Shown here in pieces: positions 27,504 through 36,429 of a stretch of 38,231 nt of DNA. Every line of letters begins with the position of its first letter. Positions within the stretch are counted from its first letter, which is position 1. The DNA is taken from contig JALZWN010000230.1 in NCBI GenBank assembly GCA_023300235.1, positions 1 through 38,231 on the forward strand, read 5' to 3'. The notes under the pieces are model-generated. The model was not told the DNA's origin. It did not search any database and was given only the letters and a program-made list of their open reading frames with translations. The translations under genes and the position numbers were made by a program. The stretch is from Mariniblastus sp. (GTDB lineage Bacteria > Planctomycetota > Planctomycetia > Pirellulales > Pirellulaceae).

Positions 27504-29021
27504 AATGACCCTAAGGCCAAAGACCTTGGCGCGATTTGGTTCGTCGGCGATTCGATTACGCAAAGCAATGCAGACGGCGATGCGAAGGGCTCTCCTCGCA
27601 AGTCGCTCTACGAACTGCTGAAGGCCAGCGGCTACTCGTTCACTTACACCGGCCACCACGCAAAAAACACAGACGGGCTTCCTGCAACCGGCACGACGCC
27701 AGCCGATAATCTCTATCATTTTCATACCGGAGTTTCCGGCTACTTGATCGGCAAAACTCCACCAGCGAAAAATTGGGCCGGGATTGCGCCCAATCTTGAC
27801 AAATACTGGGGAAGCGGACGCCTCGCGACCGTGAAGCCATCGATCATTTTGATCATGCTTGGCACCAATGATATTGGACGTGGCTTCGAACTCGATAGTG
27901 CGCCCGATCGGCTCCGAGAAATGCTGGACAAGATCTATGCCTTGCCCAACGTCGGGCAGCCCAAAGTATTCTTGGCCACGATTCCACCTAACCATCGCAA
28001 TGAAGCCGATCGCACCAACGTCATCATCTTTAATGAATCCGTGCCGCGGATTGTGGCGGACTACAAAGCCAAAGGCAAAGCGATCTATTTCGTCGATCAA
28101 TTCAAACCGATCAACGATGCCTACAAGTCAAACATGCGAGGTGACAACCTTCACCCCAATGCAACCGGCAACGACACCATGGCAAAGCAGTGGTTCGCCG
28201 GCATTCAAAAGTCGCTCCAAACAACCGCTTCCGTTGGCACCGATGATGACCAAGATGCATTCCCCGGCGTGAAAACGGATTTCCGTGGGTATGATCGCTA
28301 CGATCGAGTAAAAACAACTAGCGGTTTTATCTCAGTCGTTTGCCCCAAGGTCGCTGCGCCGGGAAAACCTTGGCTTTGGCGAAGTCTATTCTGGGAGGGA
28401 ATCAAACCCTTCAGCAATGCCGACCTCAAGTTGGTCGAGCAGGGATATTATGTCGTGCTTGCCCACGGCAATGTGCATGGGCACCCCGATGGCAATGTCA
28501 ACATCGACGCGGCTTATCAGTTGCTGACTACGGAGTATGGTTTTTCAAAACAATGTTCCATGGCGTCCATGAGTCGAGGCACGTTGTCGCTGTTTACTTG
28601 GGCTTCGGTCAATCCGGAAAAGGTCAACAGTATCTATGTCGATAACGGGGTTTGTAACGTAGATAGCTGGCCCGCTGGCAAATTGGTCCCCGGCAGCGAC
28701 TCGGTCGGCAGTGGTGACGCGCAATCTTGGCAGGGCATGAAGAACGTTTATGGCTTCACCACCGATCAGCAATTGCTTGATGCGAAAGTGAGCCCGATTG
28801 ATAAACTTGAATCGCTGGCCAAAGCCGGGGTACCGATTTTGATGGTCTGCGGAAGCCAGGACACAGCGGTTCCCTACGAGGAAAACGACGCGATCATGGA
28901 ACAGCGATATAAAAAGCTTGGCGGCTCCATCGAAGTGATCATCGAAAACAAAGGCCACACACACGGCATGAAGGACCCGACTCCAGTGCTCGAATTTATC
29001 AAACGAAACACGTCGAATTGA
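27351..29021 (+). CDS. Secreted SGNH esterase fused to an alpha/beta hydrolase
   Basis: 556 residues. After a signal peptide (cleavage near AQA-QT) and a short linker comes an SGNH/GDSL domain (about 58-290): GDSIT with Ser68, LGTND (170-174) and DNLHP with Asp265 and His268, the full catalytic set. The second domain (about 305-556) is an alpha/beta hydrolase with SMSRG (Ser408), GSQD (Asp504) and a late KGHTHG (His536 or His538). The first Gly of the GxSxG elbow is Ser. Both active sites appear intact, so the chain could remove two kinds of ester, such as acetyl groups from polysaccharide. It sits 166 bp upstream of the GH95-like gene on the same strand, as expected for a degradation cluster. 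The first ~50 codons and the upstream region are shared with the GH117-like gene. The substrate is unknown. Confidence 0.87.
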   Translation: MKIVMKALVGLLSLAGVLVALSTQAQTVEPVVAPAQAERGKVAVSQSKLKDNDPKAKDLGAIWFVGDSITQSNADGDAKGSPRKSLYELLKASGYSFTYTGHHAKNTDGLPATGTTPADNLYHFHTGVSGYLIGKTPPAKNWAGIAPNLDKYWGSGRLATVKPSIILIMLGTNDIGRGFELDSAPDRLREMLDKIYALPNVGQPKVFLATIPPNHRNEADRTNVIIFNESVPRIVADYKAKGKAIYFVDQFKPINDAYKSNMRGDNLHPNATGNDTMAKQWFAGIQKSLQTTASVGTDDDQDAFPGVKTDFRGYDRYDRVKTTSGFISVVCPKVAAPGKPWLWRSLFWEGIKPFSNADLKLVEQGYYVVLAHGNVHGHPDGNVNIDAAYQLLTTEYGFSKQCSMASMSRGTLSLFTWASVNPEKVNSIYVDNGVCNVDSWPAGKLVPGSDSVGSGDAQSWQGMKNVYGFTTDQQLLDAKVSPIDKLESLAKAGVPILMVCGSQDTAVPYEENDAIMEQRYKKLGGSIEVIIENKGHTHGMKDPTPVLEFIKRNTSN

Positions 29022-29187
29022 TCCGGCTACGGAGTGGGAACGTTGCAATAAAATACGCATGAGTTTCCAGAAATTTGGAACCGAAAACCATCCTGGCTTT
29101 TTGCAAACACTCTCTCTCAGCAACCTGCGTAGTTTACCAACTTTCGTTGAGTTATTTCCCAAGTCCCCCCCATTTAAGACCTTCGAA

Positions 29188-31539
29188 ATGAACGTAGTGT
29201 TCCAGGCTGTCCGGTGTCTCGTTTTATTGCTTCTGCTGTTTTGCTCTTCACCGCCAGCAGACGCGCAAGTCAGAACCGAAGTTGACTGGGCTGAATTTAT
29301 GGCTCGTCACGATCTGGTGTGGACACGAGCGCCGATGGTATGGCACGACGGCCCATTTCTAGGCAACGGGATGCTGGGGTCAATGCTGCATCAACTCGAT
29401 GACCATCACCTGCGGATCAGTCTGGGACGCGCCGATGTCGAGGACCACAAGACCAAGGGGGCACCTTTTATTTCCCAGTCACGGCTACCCAACGGCTATT
29501 TCACCCTAAAAACTTCTGGGAAAATCACCAGCTTCAGCGGTCGCCTCGACTTGTACAACGCCGAAGCACGCGTGCGGGTCACTACCGATAAGGGGGCGAT
29601 TGAAATTCGCGGCATCGTTCACAGTGATGACATGGTGATCCTATACGACCTGAAGCCCACCGGCGATGAAGTTGCCATGGAACTCGATTTCGTTCCACTC
29701 AAAGCGATCGCGCCGGCTCGTTTGCAAGCCGATCAGGAAGTCGCGGCCAAGGGTGACAAAGCTCACTCAAGCCGAAAAAAATGGGCGTCGACACCATACA
29801 AGTACAATCCTGATCCCGTGCTGGCCAAGGTCGGGCGTTACCAAGTCTCGCGGCAAACCTTGGTCGCCGGTGGCGAAACCGGAACGGCTTGGATTATCAA
29901 GGACCGGCCTGAGGGAGCGAAGCAGTTATTCGTTTCCATCGAACACAGCTTTCCCGAAGCCACGGCAGTCGATGACGCCGTTGAGCACCTGAAGAAGATC
30001 GACGACGAGTCGTTTGAAAGTCTGGTTAAGCGACATCGTGTTTGGTGGCACAACTACTACCCCAAGAGTTTCCTGAGTCTGGATGATACCCGGATGGAAA
30101 GTTTCTATTGGATTCAAGTGTACAAATTCGGCGCGGGCGCTCGTAAAGGCCGAGCGTTCATGGACACGATGGGGCCTTGGATGGTCGAAAACACGGCTTG
30201 GGCGAACGGTTGGTTCAATCTCAATACCCAGCTTTCCTATTGGTTCCTCTCGACCGCAAATCGCTTGGAGGTCGCTGACAGCCTGTTCACAAAACTGGAC
30301 GAAAACCTACCGACTCTGGTGGCCAACATGCCTGCCGCTTACGGCAAACAGTGCGCGGGCATGTCGACGATCGTGCCGCAAACTTTCGTCAGTAAATTCC
30401 CTCGTGGAAAGCTTGGGTTCACTGGCGAATTGCTTTGGACATGCCACGACTATTGGCTGATGCTAGAGCGGACTATGGATTCTGAACGCATCACAAACAA
30501 GTTCTTTCCGCTGCTGAAAAAATCGGTCAATACGTATCTGCATTTCATGGTCGAAGGCAAAGACGGATTGATACATCTGCCGCACACCCGATCTCCTGAA
30601 TACGGAGCGGGAGAAGACTGTAATTTCAATCTCGCATTGTTTCGCTGGGGACTGCGGACGCTTGTTGCGATCGACAAACGATATGGAATCAACGATCCGC
30701 TGCTGCCAAAATGGAAAGACGTGCTCAGTCGGCTGGTTGATTATCCGAAAAACGAAAACGGATTCATGGTCGCCAAAGATTTTCCTTTCGAACAATCGCA
30801 TCGCCACTATTCTCATCTGATGATGATTTATCCATTGTGCGAGATCAATATTGAACAACCCGAAAACCGCGACTTGATCGCCAAGTCAGTCGATCATTGG
30901 ATCAATTATCCCGGCAGAGGAAACGCGGGTTATTCGTGGAGTGGTGCCGCAGCGATGTATGCTTTGCAGGGCGATGGTGAAAAAGCAGCTGGGTACTTGG
31001 ATACATTCTTACGGATGCAGGAAATTTACCCCAACAATCCGGCGATGATCCATCCTACAACGATGTACACCGAAACCAATCGCATCCAGCCGGTAACCGA
31101 AACACCACTGTCGCTGTGTGATTCACTTCAGTTGATGCTGCTGCAAAGTTGGGGCGACAAGATTCGAGTTTTCCCGGGCGTCCCGGCGTCATGGAAGAAC
31201 CTTTGTTTTGATGGAATGCTGGCGGCCGGTGGGTTTAAAGTCAGTGCCGTACGCACCGACGGCAAAACGCAGCTTGTCTCGGTTGAAAGCTTGGCTGGTT
31301 CGCCTTGCATCGTGCAAACAGACGTTGCTGAGATGAATGTTTATATCAATGGCGTCGCAGCCACTGAGCAGCAAATAATGCACAGTGGTGAGGGAGCCTT
31401 TGAACTTAAACTTAACAAAGGTGACGTAGCGGTTCTGACGGTTGGCGAACTGAAGGACGCCGACCTGCGGATCAAGCCGGTCGCCGCCACCAAAGCGAAG
31501 CAAAATTCTTTCGGACTAAATAATGGTGCTTCAAATTAG
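29188..31539 (+). CDS. Secreted GH95-like glycoside hydrolase (divergent active site)
   Basis: 783 residues from the ATG at 29188, chosen because it begins a clean signal peptide (hydrophobic LVLLLLLFCSS, cleavage near ADA-QV). An ATG at 29059 would add 43 residues. The N-terminal beta-domain opens WHDGPFLGNGMLGSML as in GH95. The alpha/alpha-barrel carries NLNTQLSYW with Asn344 and Asn346, SPEYG with Glu471 and HRHYSHLM (538-545). These match the Asn-x-Asn and Glu elements of GH95 alpha-L-fucosidases and alpha-L-galactosidases. The usual HPPFQIDGNFG block with the catalytic Asp is replaced by sequence around PVTETPLSLCDSLQLMLLQSW, so activity or specificity may differ. The C-terminal tail (KLNKGDVAVLTVGELK onward) recurs as an orphan fragment at 34655-34801. 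Confidence 0.85.
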   Translation: MNVVFQAVRCLVLLLLLFCSSPPADAQVRTEVDWAEFMARHDLVWTRAPMVWHDGPFLGNGMLGSMLHQLDDHHLRISLGRADVEDHKTKGAPFISQSRLPNGYFTLKTSGKITSFSGRLDLYNAEARVRVTTDKGAIEIRGIVHSDDMVILYDLKPTGDEVAMELDFVPLKAIAPARLQADQEVAAKGDKAHSSRKKWASTPYKYNPDPVLAKVGRYQVSRQTLVAGGETGTAWIIKDRPEGAKQLFVSIEHSFPEATAVDDAVEHLKKIDDESFESLVKRHRVWWHNYYPKSFLSLDDTRMESFYWIQVYKFGAGARKGRAFMDTMGPWMVENTAWANGWFNLNTQLSYWFLSTANRLEVADSLFTKLDENLPTLVANMPAAYGKQCAGMSTIVPQTFVSKFPRGKLGFTGELLWTCHDYWLMLERTMDSERITNKFFPLLKKSVNTYLHFMVEGKDGLIHLPHTRSPEYGAGEDCNFNLALFRWGLRTLVAIDKRYGINDPLLPKWKDVLSRLVDYPKNENGFMVAKDFPFEQSHRHYSHLMMIYPLCEINIEQPENRDLIAKSVDHWINYPGRGNAGYSWSGAAAMYALQGDGEKAAGYLDTFLRMQEIYPNNPAMIHPTTMYTETNRIQPVTETPLSLCDSLQLMLLQSWGDKIRVFPGVPASWKNLCFDGMLAAGGFKVSAVRTDGKTQLVSVESLAGSPCIVQTDVAEMNVYINGVAATEQQIMHSGEGAFELKLNKGDVAVLTVGELKDADLRIKPVAATKAKQNSFGLNNGASN

Positions 31540-31567
31540 CTTGGAATAACCTTGCTACGGTGAAGGA

Positions 31568-34297
31568 CTACATCAGTTCGACGACCAAACTGTCTCCAGC
31601 GTTGACCGTGGTTGGTTCGACAAACTTCAATACGCACTTGCCGTTCGACTTTTCAAAGTCCACCTGAACTTTAGCACCTGCAAGCGTTACGCTGACTCCC
31701 GCAGCGGTTGTTCCCTCGACCGCATCAAGCGTAAGCTCTTGCAACACTAGCTGGCCGTAACGCAGCTCAATCATCGCCGATTGGTTGCCAGCATCTACTT
31801 TTTGAGAGAAGCTACCCCAGCCTTCGGCCGTCGTAAAAGCGGCTCGAAAATCGCTTTGCTGCATCTTCGGTCCGAAAGCAAGTTTCCCCTGCGGGCCGTC
31901 GTACTGATAGCCGCACATTGCGGTGAACGCGCCGTAGCTAGCCATCGCTCGCGAATAGTGATCGCTACACTCGATTTCGTTGTACGGATTGCGAACTTTT
32001 GGTTGATACCGATCGTTAATCGCTTTGCCGATCGCTAAGCCTTCCTCGATCATGCCGTGCCAGATCATATGCGAGGCGACTTGCCACTCGAACCCCGTCA
32101 TGCACTCGTTGAGATAGCCGGCGTAGCTTTTCTTTCCACTCTTCGGCTCGATTTTGCCGTTCGGGAAACTGCACATCACCAAACCCGCGTCTCCAGCACC
32201 CGCATACCAACGGCCGTTGGTGACCACTTTGCGATACTCGCCGACTTGGGGCGTAAAGTTAAACTTCCATAACGCTTGGAGAGCTTTTTTGATTTTGTCG
32301 GCGGGCAAGATCGGGTCGAGCCCAACATGATGTAACCACGAATCTCCGAGCACTTGGTCGATGTGACAGCCATTGGTCGATCCGTGCTTTTCGGTTTCAA
32401 GATCGCCCGGTTTGTGAATGAAGTAGCCGAACTCTTCGTTCCACAACAGTTTCACCATCGCAGGCATACCTTTTTCGACGATTTCGTCGTAGCGTTTGGC
32501 CACGCCAGGTTTGTCCATTTGCCGGGCCATCATTGCGGAAGCTTTAAGGGCCGCGTGGTAGAGGTTGGTCAGCCAGTGGACTTGTCCGTGCCATGGCTCG
32601 TCGAGCGTGTTGTGCTGAGCACCGACCAGCATTCCATCTTCGTCGGCGTCCCATTTCTTAATCACGTGTTCCATCGAAAGCTCGACGCGTTCCCAGATGT
32701 TTTTTAGAAACGTGTAATCGGTTGTCATTTGACTCTCACGCAACACCCGCAAGATCGTTCCGCAGTTGCCGTCGATCGCATCACCAAATTGCCCTCGTTG
32801 GTAGCGATGGCCGATCGAGCCGTCTTTGTCATTGAACCCAACACCATATTCGATTCGGTCACGATTCTCTCGTTCGATGACAGGAAAAATTCTTGATAGC
32901 CCCTGTGCATAATGCCAAACGTGAGTGCAGTTGCCCGGACAACAGCGGACGCCTTCTTCGAAGTTGTAGATGTCAGTTTCGCTACCCTTGGCAAAGACTC
33001 GCTGTCCCATCTGAGTTTGAATACAATTGAGCGTGACAAAGGTACGCTCAAGGAACCAATGGGGCAGCGTCGAAGCGTACCATGTTTCGGTCCAAGACTG
33101 CGTGGCAAGGAGCAGCTCCTGCTCGCGAGCGGCAAGCTGCTTAGCGGCTTGCACTGCGGTCGGGTACTGTGTGGCATAGTGATTACGCCCAACCTTTGTT
33201 CCGTGAGCGCCAAAGGCAACGCCATACGCGACCAGTGGAAAACTCCAAGACACAACAAACGAAACTGTCTGCGACTCGCCAGGCTTCAACAAAAGCTTGC
33301 GACCCACCGATGTGAAGCCGGGTTGGTTAAAGTCCGCTTTCGCCTTGGTTCCACTTTCAGGTTTCGATGTGGATTCAAAAACGCCTTGAGCCCCCGGTTG
33401 CTTCTTAGCCAGATTGACCAAATCGGGGCGTTGCTCGCCAAGCATTCCGATCGCCGTGGTGCATGTGTCGACGCCCGCTTTCATGGGATTGCCGTTGGCC
33501 GATTCAGCTGAACACTCAATGGCACTCAGGTTTTCGAATTCGTGATAGACGCTGACTTTTTTCCCTTTGGCTTCCTTTAACGTCTTGCGACTGGAAATGT
33601 TCTGATTCCAACCGGCAATCGAGACTTCCTGTTTTTTTGAACTTGTGTTGTTCACGGTGTAACGCATCACGACCGCTGGAAAGCTGGAATCGTCTCGGTT
33701 GAGTGGAATAAACGGAGTCCAAGCTTCAAGATCGACACTAACGGGGCTCGATTCATCTGAGTACGCGACTCGGCCCATCGGGTAGGCGTTGGTGAATTGG
33801 ACGTCTCTGAATCCTTGGGCATCCAGAGTGCGAGTTTCGCCACCCGCCTCAATTGCAAAACCGATATCGTAAGGCGAGACGGACTTGGGCGGCTGCATAT
33901 AGCCGAGCCCTTTGGGATTATGCTGCGCGCCCATGGATGCATCCAGATTCCAAAGCCAAAGCCGACCGTCGCCTGAAAGATAAACTTGCCCGGTGCAGAT
34001 ACCACTTATCGGCATGCCAAGATAATCAAACTCACCTGCCGAGGCACTGAGCGCCTCGCCACGAGCATAGAGACTGGAGATCCACTCTTTGCTGAGCTTC
34101 TTATCCGCGGGAATGAGGTGGACCAACTCGCCAGCTTGGAAGGGCCCCGCCATCACCGAGCTGGGATTGGCGAGTGCCAAAGCTGCAGTCAAACCCGAAG
34201 CCTGAATGAATTGGCGCCGGCCGAGTTGTCCCATCGCTGGGCTACAGCAATTGAAATCGCTACCGTGATCTTCTTCGTTCATATTTTTGATTGACAT
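31568..34297 (-). CDS. Tat-exported GH116/DUF608-like glycoside hydrolase
   Basis: 909 residues from the ATG at 34297 (an ATG at 34282 is an alternative). A twin-arginine signal, GRRQFIQASGLTAAL with Arg27-Arg28, predicts folded export. The N-terminal beta-domain (GISGICTGQ-type glycine strand, LWLWNLDAS) and the DUF608 alpha/alpha-barrel match the GBA2/GH116 family, which cleaves beta-glucosides, beta-xylosides or related substrates. Candidate catalytic residues are Glu448 (NFEEGVRC) and Asp566 (HNTLDEPWHG); HIDQVLGDSW with Asp647 is also conserved-looking. The block CCPGNCTHVWHYAQ is typical of bacterial members. It ends 28 bp from the convergent GH95-like gene, and its promoter faces the 3' orphan fragment. 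The actual glycoside is unknown. It is the only minus-strand gene of the cluster. Confidence 0.86.
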   Translation of the reverse strand: MSIKNMNEEDHGSDFNCCSPAMGQLGRRQFIQASGLTAALALANPSSVMAGPFQAGELVHLIPADKKLSKEWISSLYARGEALSASAGEFDYLGMPISGICTGQVYLSGDGRLWLWNLDASMGAQHNPKGLGYMQPPKSVSPYDIGFAIEAGGETRTLDAQGFRDVQFTNAYPMGRVAYSDESSPVSVDLEAWTPFIPLNRDDSSFPAVVMRYTVNNTSSKKQEVSIAGWNQNISSRKTLKEAKGKKVSVYHEFENLSAIECSAESANGNPMKAGVDTCTTAIGMLGEQRPDLVNLAKKQPGAQGVFESTSKPESGTKAKADFNQPGFTSVGRKLLLKPGESQTVSFVVSWSFPLVAYGVAFGAHGTKVGRNHYATQYPTAVQAAKQLAAREQELLLATQSWTETWYASTLPHWFLERTFVTLNCIQTQMGQRVFAKGSETDIYNFEEGVRCCPGNCTHVWHYAQGLSRIFPVIERENRDRIEYGVGFNDKDGSIGHRYQRGQFGDAIDGNCGTILRVLRESQMTTDYTFLKNIWERVELSMEHVIKKWDADEDGMLVGAQHNTLDEPWHGQVHWLTNLYHAALKASAMMARQMDKPGVAKRYDEIVEKGMPAMVKLLWNEEFGYFIHKPGDLETEKHGSTNGCHIDQVLGDSWLHHVGLDPILPADKIKKALQALWKFNFTPQVGEYRKVVTNGRWYAGAGDAGLVMCSFPNGKIEPKSGKKSYAGYLNECMTGFEWQVASHMIWHGMIEEGLAIGKAINDRYQPKVRNPYNEIECSDHYSRAMASYGAFTAMCGYQYDGPQGKLAFGPKMQQSDFRAAFTTAEGWGSFSQKVDAGNQSAMIELRYGQLVLQELTLDAVEGTTAAGVSVTLAGAKVQVDFEKSNGKCVLKFVEPTTVNAGDSLVVELM

Positions 34298-34654
34298 GCG
34301 TTGGTATACTTTTTCTAAATGCTAAACGGTAAAAGTGCCATAGTTGAGTCTGATTGATAGGTAACTGAATTGATTTTCGAAAAAGTGAGATTTCAAAAGA
34401 TCCCAAACTATTCTCTGACCTTGTCGCGAACAAAAATTCAGCTGAGTCTGATGTTATACAGTATCCAGAATCGAATATCGCTCAGTTAACACTTTTATCT
34501 TAACAGTAGCGAACCGAGGAACCACAGGCCTGGCGTTTCGTCGTGCTTCTGCGATTTCTCATCGGTGGGCTTTGCTTGAGCTTGAAATCTGGTGGGAGTT
34601 CGGCCAGCTGTTGGGGCGTTGACTTGGAAAAATAAAACCTGTCAGGAGCGTCAC
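34298..34654. other. Upstream region of the GH116-like gene
   Basis: 357 bp with no gene seen. It should contain the minus-strand promoter of the GH116-like gene. The right end joins the orphan GH95 tail fragment. Confidence 0.4.
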
Positions 34655-34801
34655 CGCGCCTTTAAATTGAAACTTAACAAAGTTGACGCAGCGGTTCTGG
34701 CCGTTGGCGCACTGAAGAACGCTGATCAAAGTATCAAGCCGGCTGCCGCGACCCAAGACAAACAAAATCCCTTCGGACTAATTAATGGTACGTCAAAGTA
34801 G
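34655..34801 (+). pseudogene. Orphan 3' fragment of a GH95-like gene
   Basis: About 145 bp match the last codons of the GH95-like gene at 31395-31539. The translation FKLKLNKVDAAVLAVGALK ... NPFGLINGTSK parallels FELKLNKGDVAVLTVGELK ... NSFGLNNGASN, including the stop. The matching begins abruptly at GCCTTT, with nothing of the enzyme upstream, and no signal peptide or start is associated. It is the relic of a former tandem copy lost by deletion, perhaps when the neighbouring segment was rearranged. Confidence 0.8.
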
Positions 34802-35180
34802 CGAAGAATAAACGTTGGAACTGTCCTGAAATAAATCCCCGATTGGGGCACGACTAAAAGGATCTCCAGCCCTATGATCGCTGACGGGCTGGAGTACCGA
34901 GCGACATTGTCGCTCAGCTTTCCTAGGTGATAGCGCAAACGTGGAAGTTATTTCGTCACTGTTCCAATGGTTTGGTTAGCTGCTTGGGAATTTACTGCAG
35001 CAGCTTCTTTGGTTGGCTACCTTCTTTGAAAGCACGCCAGCATGACAAAAAACCAAAACCAACCAAGCTCGGACGCTGAAGACAAGCCTGAAAGGTTTGC
35101 ACGATCACTTTTGTTGTCGTGTAGAAAGTGAGATTATTAGTGAGCCTGAGGGTATTTGCGTGGAAAAGTGAAAAATACCC

Positions 35181-35390
35181 GGTTCACCGAAAATAAAATA
35201 ATGTGACAAAGCATCCAATCAATAGCAAAAAATATAAATGAAAGTTGTTATGAAAACGTTGATTAGTTTATTGAGTTTAGCGGGTGCTTTGGTCGCCCTA
35301 TCGGCACAAGCTCAGACGGTCGAGCCCGAAGTCGCTCCGGCACAGGCCAAAATGGGAAAGGTCGTTGTGGCGCAATCGGAGCTCAATGGC
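35181..35390 (+). repeat. Duplicated 5' region and signal-peptide cassette, copy 2
   Basis: Second copy of the segment at 27293-27503, here joined to a GH117-like gene. The shared part covers 57 bp before the ATG and about 50 codons, differing by scattered substitutions that are largely silent or conservative. This indicates one copy seeded the other before divergence. Confidence 0.85.
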
Positions 35391-36248
35391 ATCGGCGTCG
35401 AAAAAGGCGTGATGCGTCGTGACCCAAGTGACATCATCAAGATCGGTGATCTCTATTATGTTTGGTACTCCAAGGGACTGCTTGCGCACGGCTACGATGC
35501 GACCGTTTGGTATGCCACGTCCTTGGACGGTAAAAATTGGGATGAGAAAGGAATGGCGTTGGCAAAAGGTGCCGCAGGAACTTGGGAGGCTGGCAGTGTA
35601 TTCACACCAAACATTCTGGTCGCAGAAAATCGCTACTGGTTGTTCTACACAGCCACCTCGAAACAACACGCCAAAAAAGGCTTTAACCCGGATTCAAAAA
35701 TTGGCATCGCTGTATCGGATTCGCCCAACGGCCCGTGGGAGCGTCTTGATTCCAACCCAGCCCTAAAGAACAGCGACAACGAAGCGGACTTTGACAGCCA
35801 TCTCGTCGACGATGCCTGCTTAATTGTGCGTGATGGAAAATACTGGTTCTATTACAAAGGACGCCAGCAAGGAAAAAGCCCCGCCGAGACTAAGATGGGA
35901 CTCGCCGTTGCAGACCACCCGCAGGGTCCTTATGTGCGACATCCAGAGAATCCTGTGATCCCCGGCAACCACGAAGTCTTGGTTTGGCCTCAGGGCACCG
36001 GCGTCGCAGCCATGATCGGAAAGACCGGTCCGGCGGAGATTACGAATTCGATCTTGTATGCCGCAGATGGGATCCATTTTTCGAAAACGCATGATGTGAA
36101 AAAAGGCCCGGTCGGGGGCGGGGCGTATCGTCCTGAGGCATTTACCGACAGCGGCACTGGCCAGATCCCCACGTGGGGCGTTGGAATCCGCAATGGTGGC
36201 AAGAAGCGGTTGCCCTGCATTCATCGGTTTGATGTCAAGGATCAATGA
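35238..36248 (+). CDS. Secreted GH117-like glycoside hydrolase
   Basis: 336 residues. The signal peptide and linker (1-50) are those of the cassette shared with the esterase. The rest is a five-bladed propeller of the GH117/GH43 type. Bladed motifs include MRRDPSDIIKIGDLYYVWY with candidate base Asp62, GTWEAGSVFTPNILVAENRYWLFY, LVDDACLIVRDGKYWFYYKG with Asp191-Asp192, and PGNHEVLVWPQG with His245-Glu246, resembling the His/Glu pair discussed for GH117. Such enzymes release 3,6-anhydro-galactose or related sugars from the ends of red-algal oligosaccharides. The family assignment rests on motif pattern only, and GH43 or GH32 relatives are alternatives. It lies between the GH95 fragments and the sulfatase, all on the same strand. 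Confidence 0.75.
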   Translation: MKVVMKTLISLLSLAGALVALSAQAQTVEPEVAPAQAKMGKVVVAQSELNGIGVEKGVMRRDPSDIIKIGDLYYVWYSKGLLAHGYDATVWYATSLDGKNWDEKGMALAKGAAGTWEAGSVFTPNILVAENRYWLFYTATSKQHAKKGFNPDSKIGIAVSDSPNGPWERLDSNPALKNSDNEADFDSHLVDDACLIVRDGKYWFYYKGRQQGKSPAETKMGLAVADHPQGPYVRHPENPVIPGNHEVLVWPQGTGVAAMIGKTGPAEITNSILYAADGIHFSKTHDVKKGPVGGGAYRPEAFTDSGTGQIPTWGVGIRNGGKKRLPCIHRFDVKDQ

Positions 36249-36309
36249 GCCACGCGGTAATCGTCCAATGCTGCTTACTTGAGATTTTGAATTTTGGCGA
36301 GACGAGTTT

Positions 36310-36340
36310 GGAGTGCCGGCTTTCGTCGGAATCCAGGCTA
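36310..36340. repeat. Fragment of a REP-like repeat
   Basis: GGAGTGCCGGCTTTCGTCGG followed by AATCC resembles dispersed palindromes found in many proteobacterial and planctomycetal spacers, whose spurious translation reads WIPTKAGTP. It lies between the GH117-like gene and the fucosidase remnant. No complete inverted partner was found. Confidence 0.3.
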
Positions 36341-36429
36341 GAGCTCGACGCAAATCAGACTAAAGGCGATACTACAAACGGACTTTCATGGATCGCAACG
36401 TTTAAAGGATGGATTAGCCTTAGAGATCA

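Noticed and set aside
27390-28100. 236-codon minus-strand frame opposite the esterase gene
   Set aside because: It is a shadow of the SGNH coding sequence, with no motif of its own.
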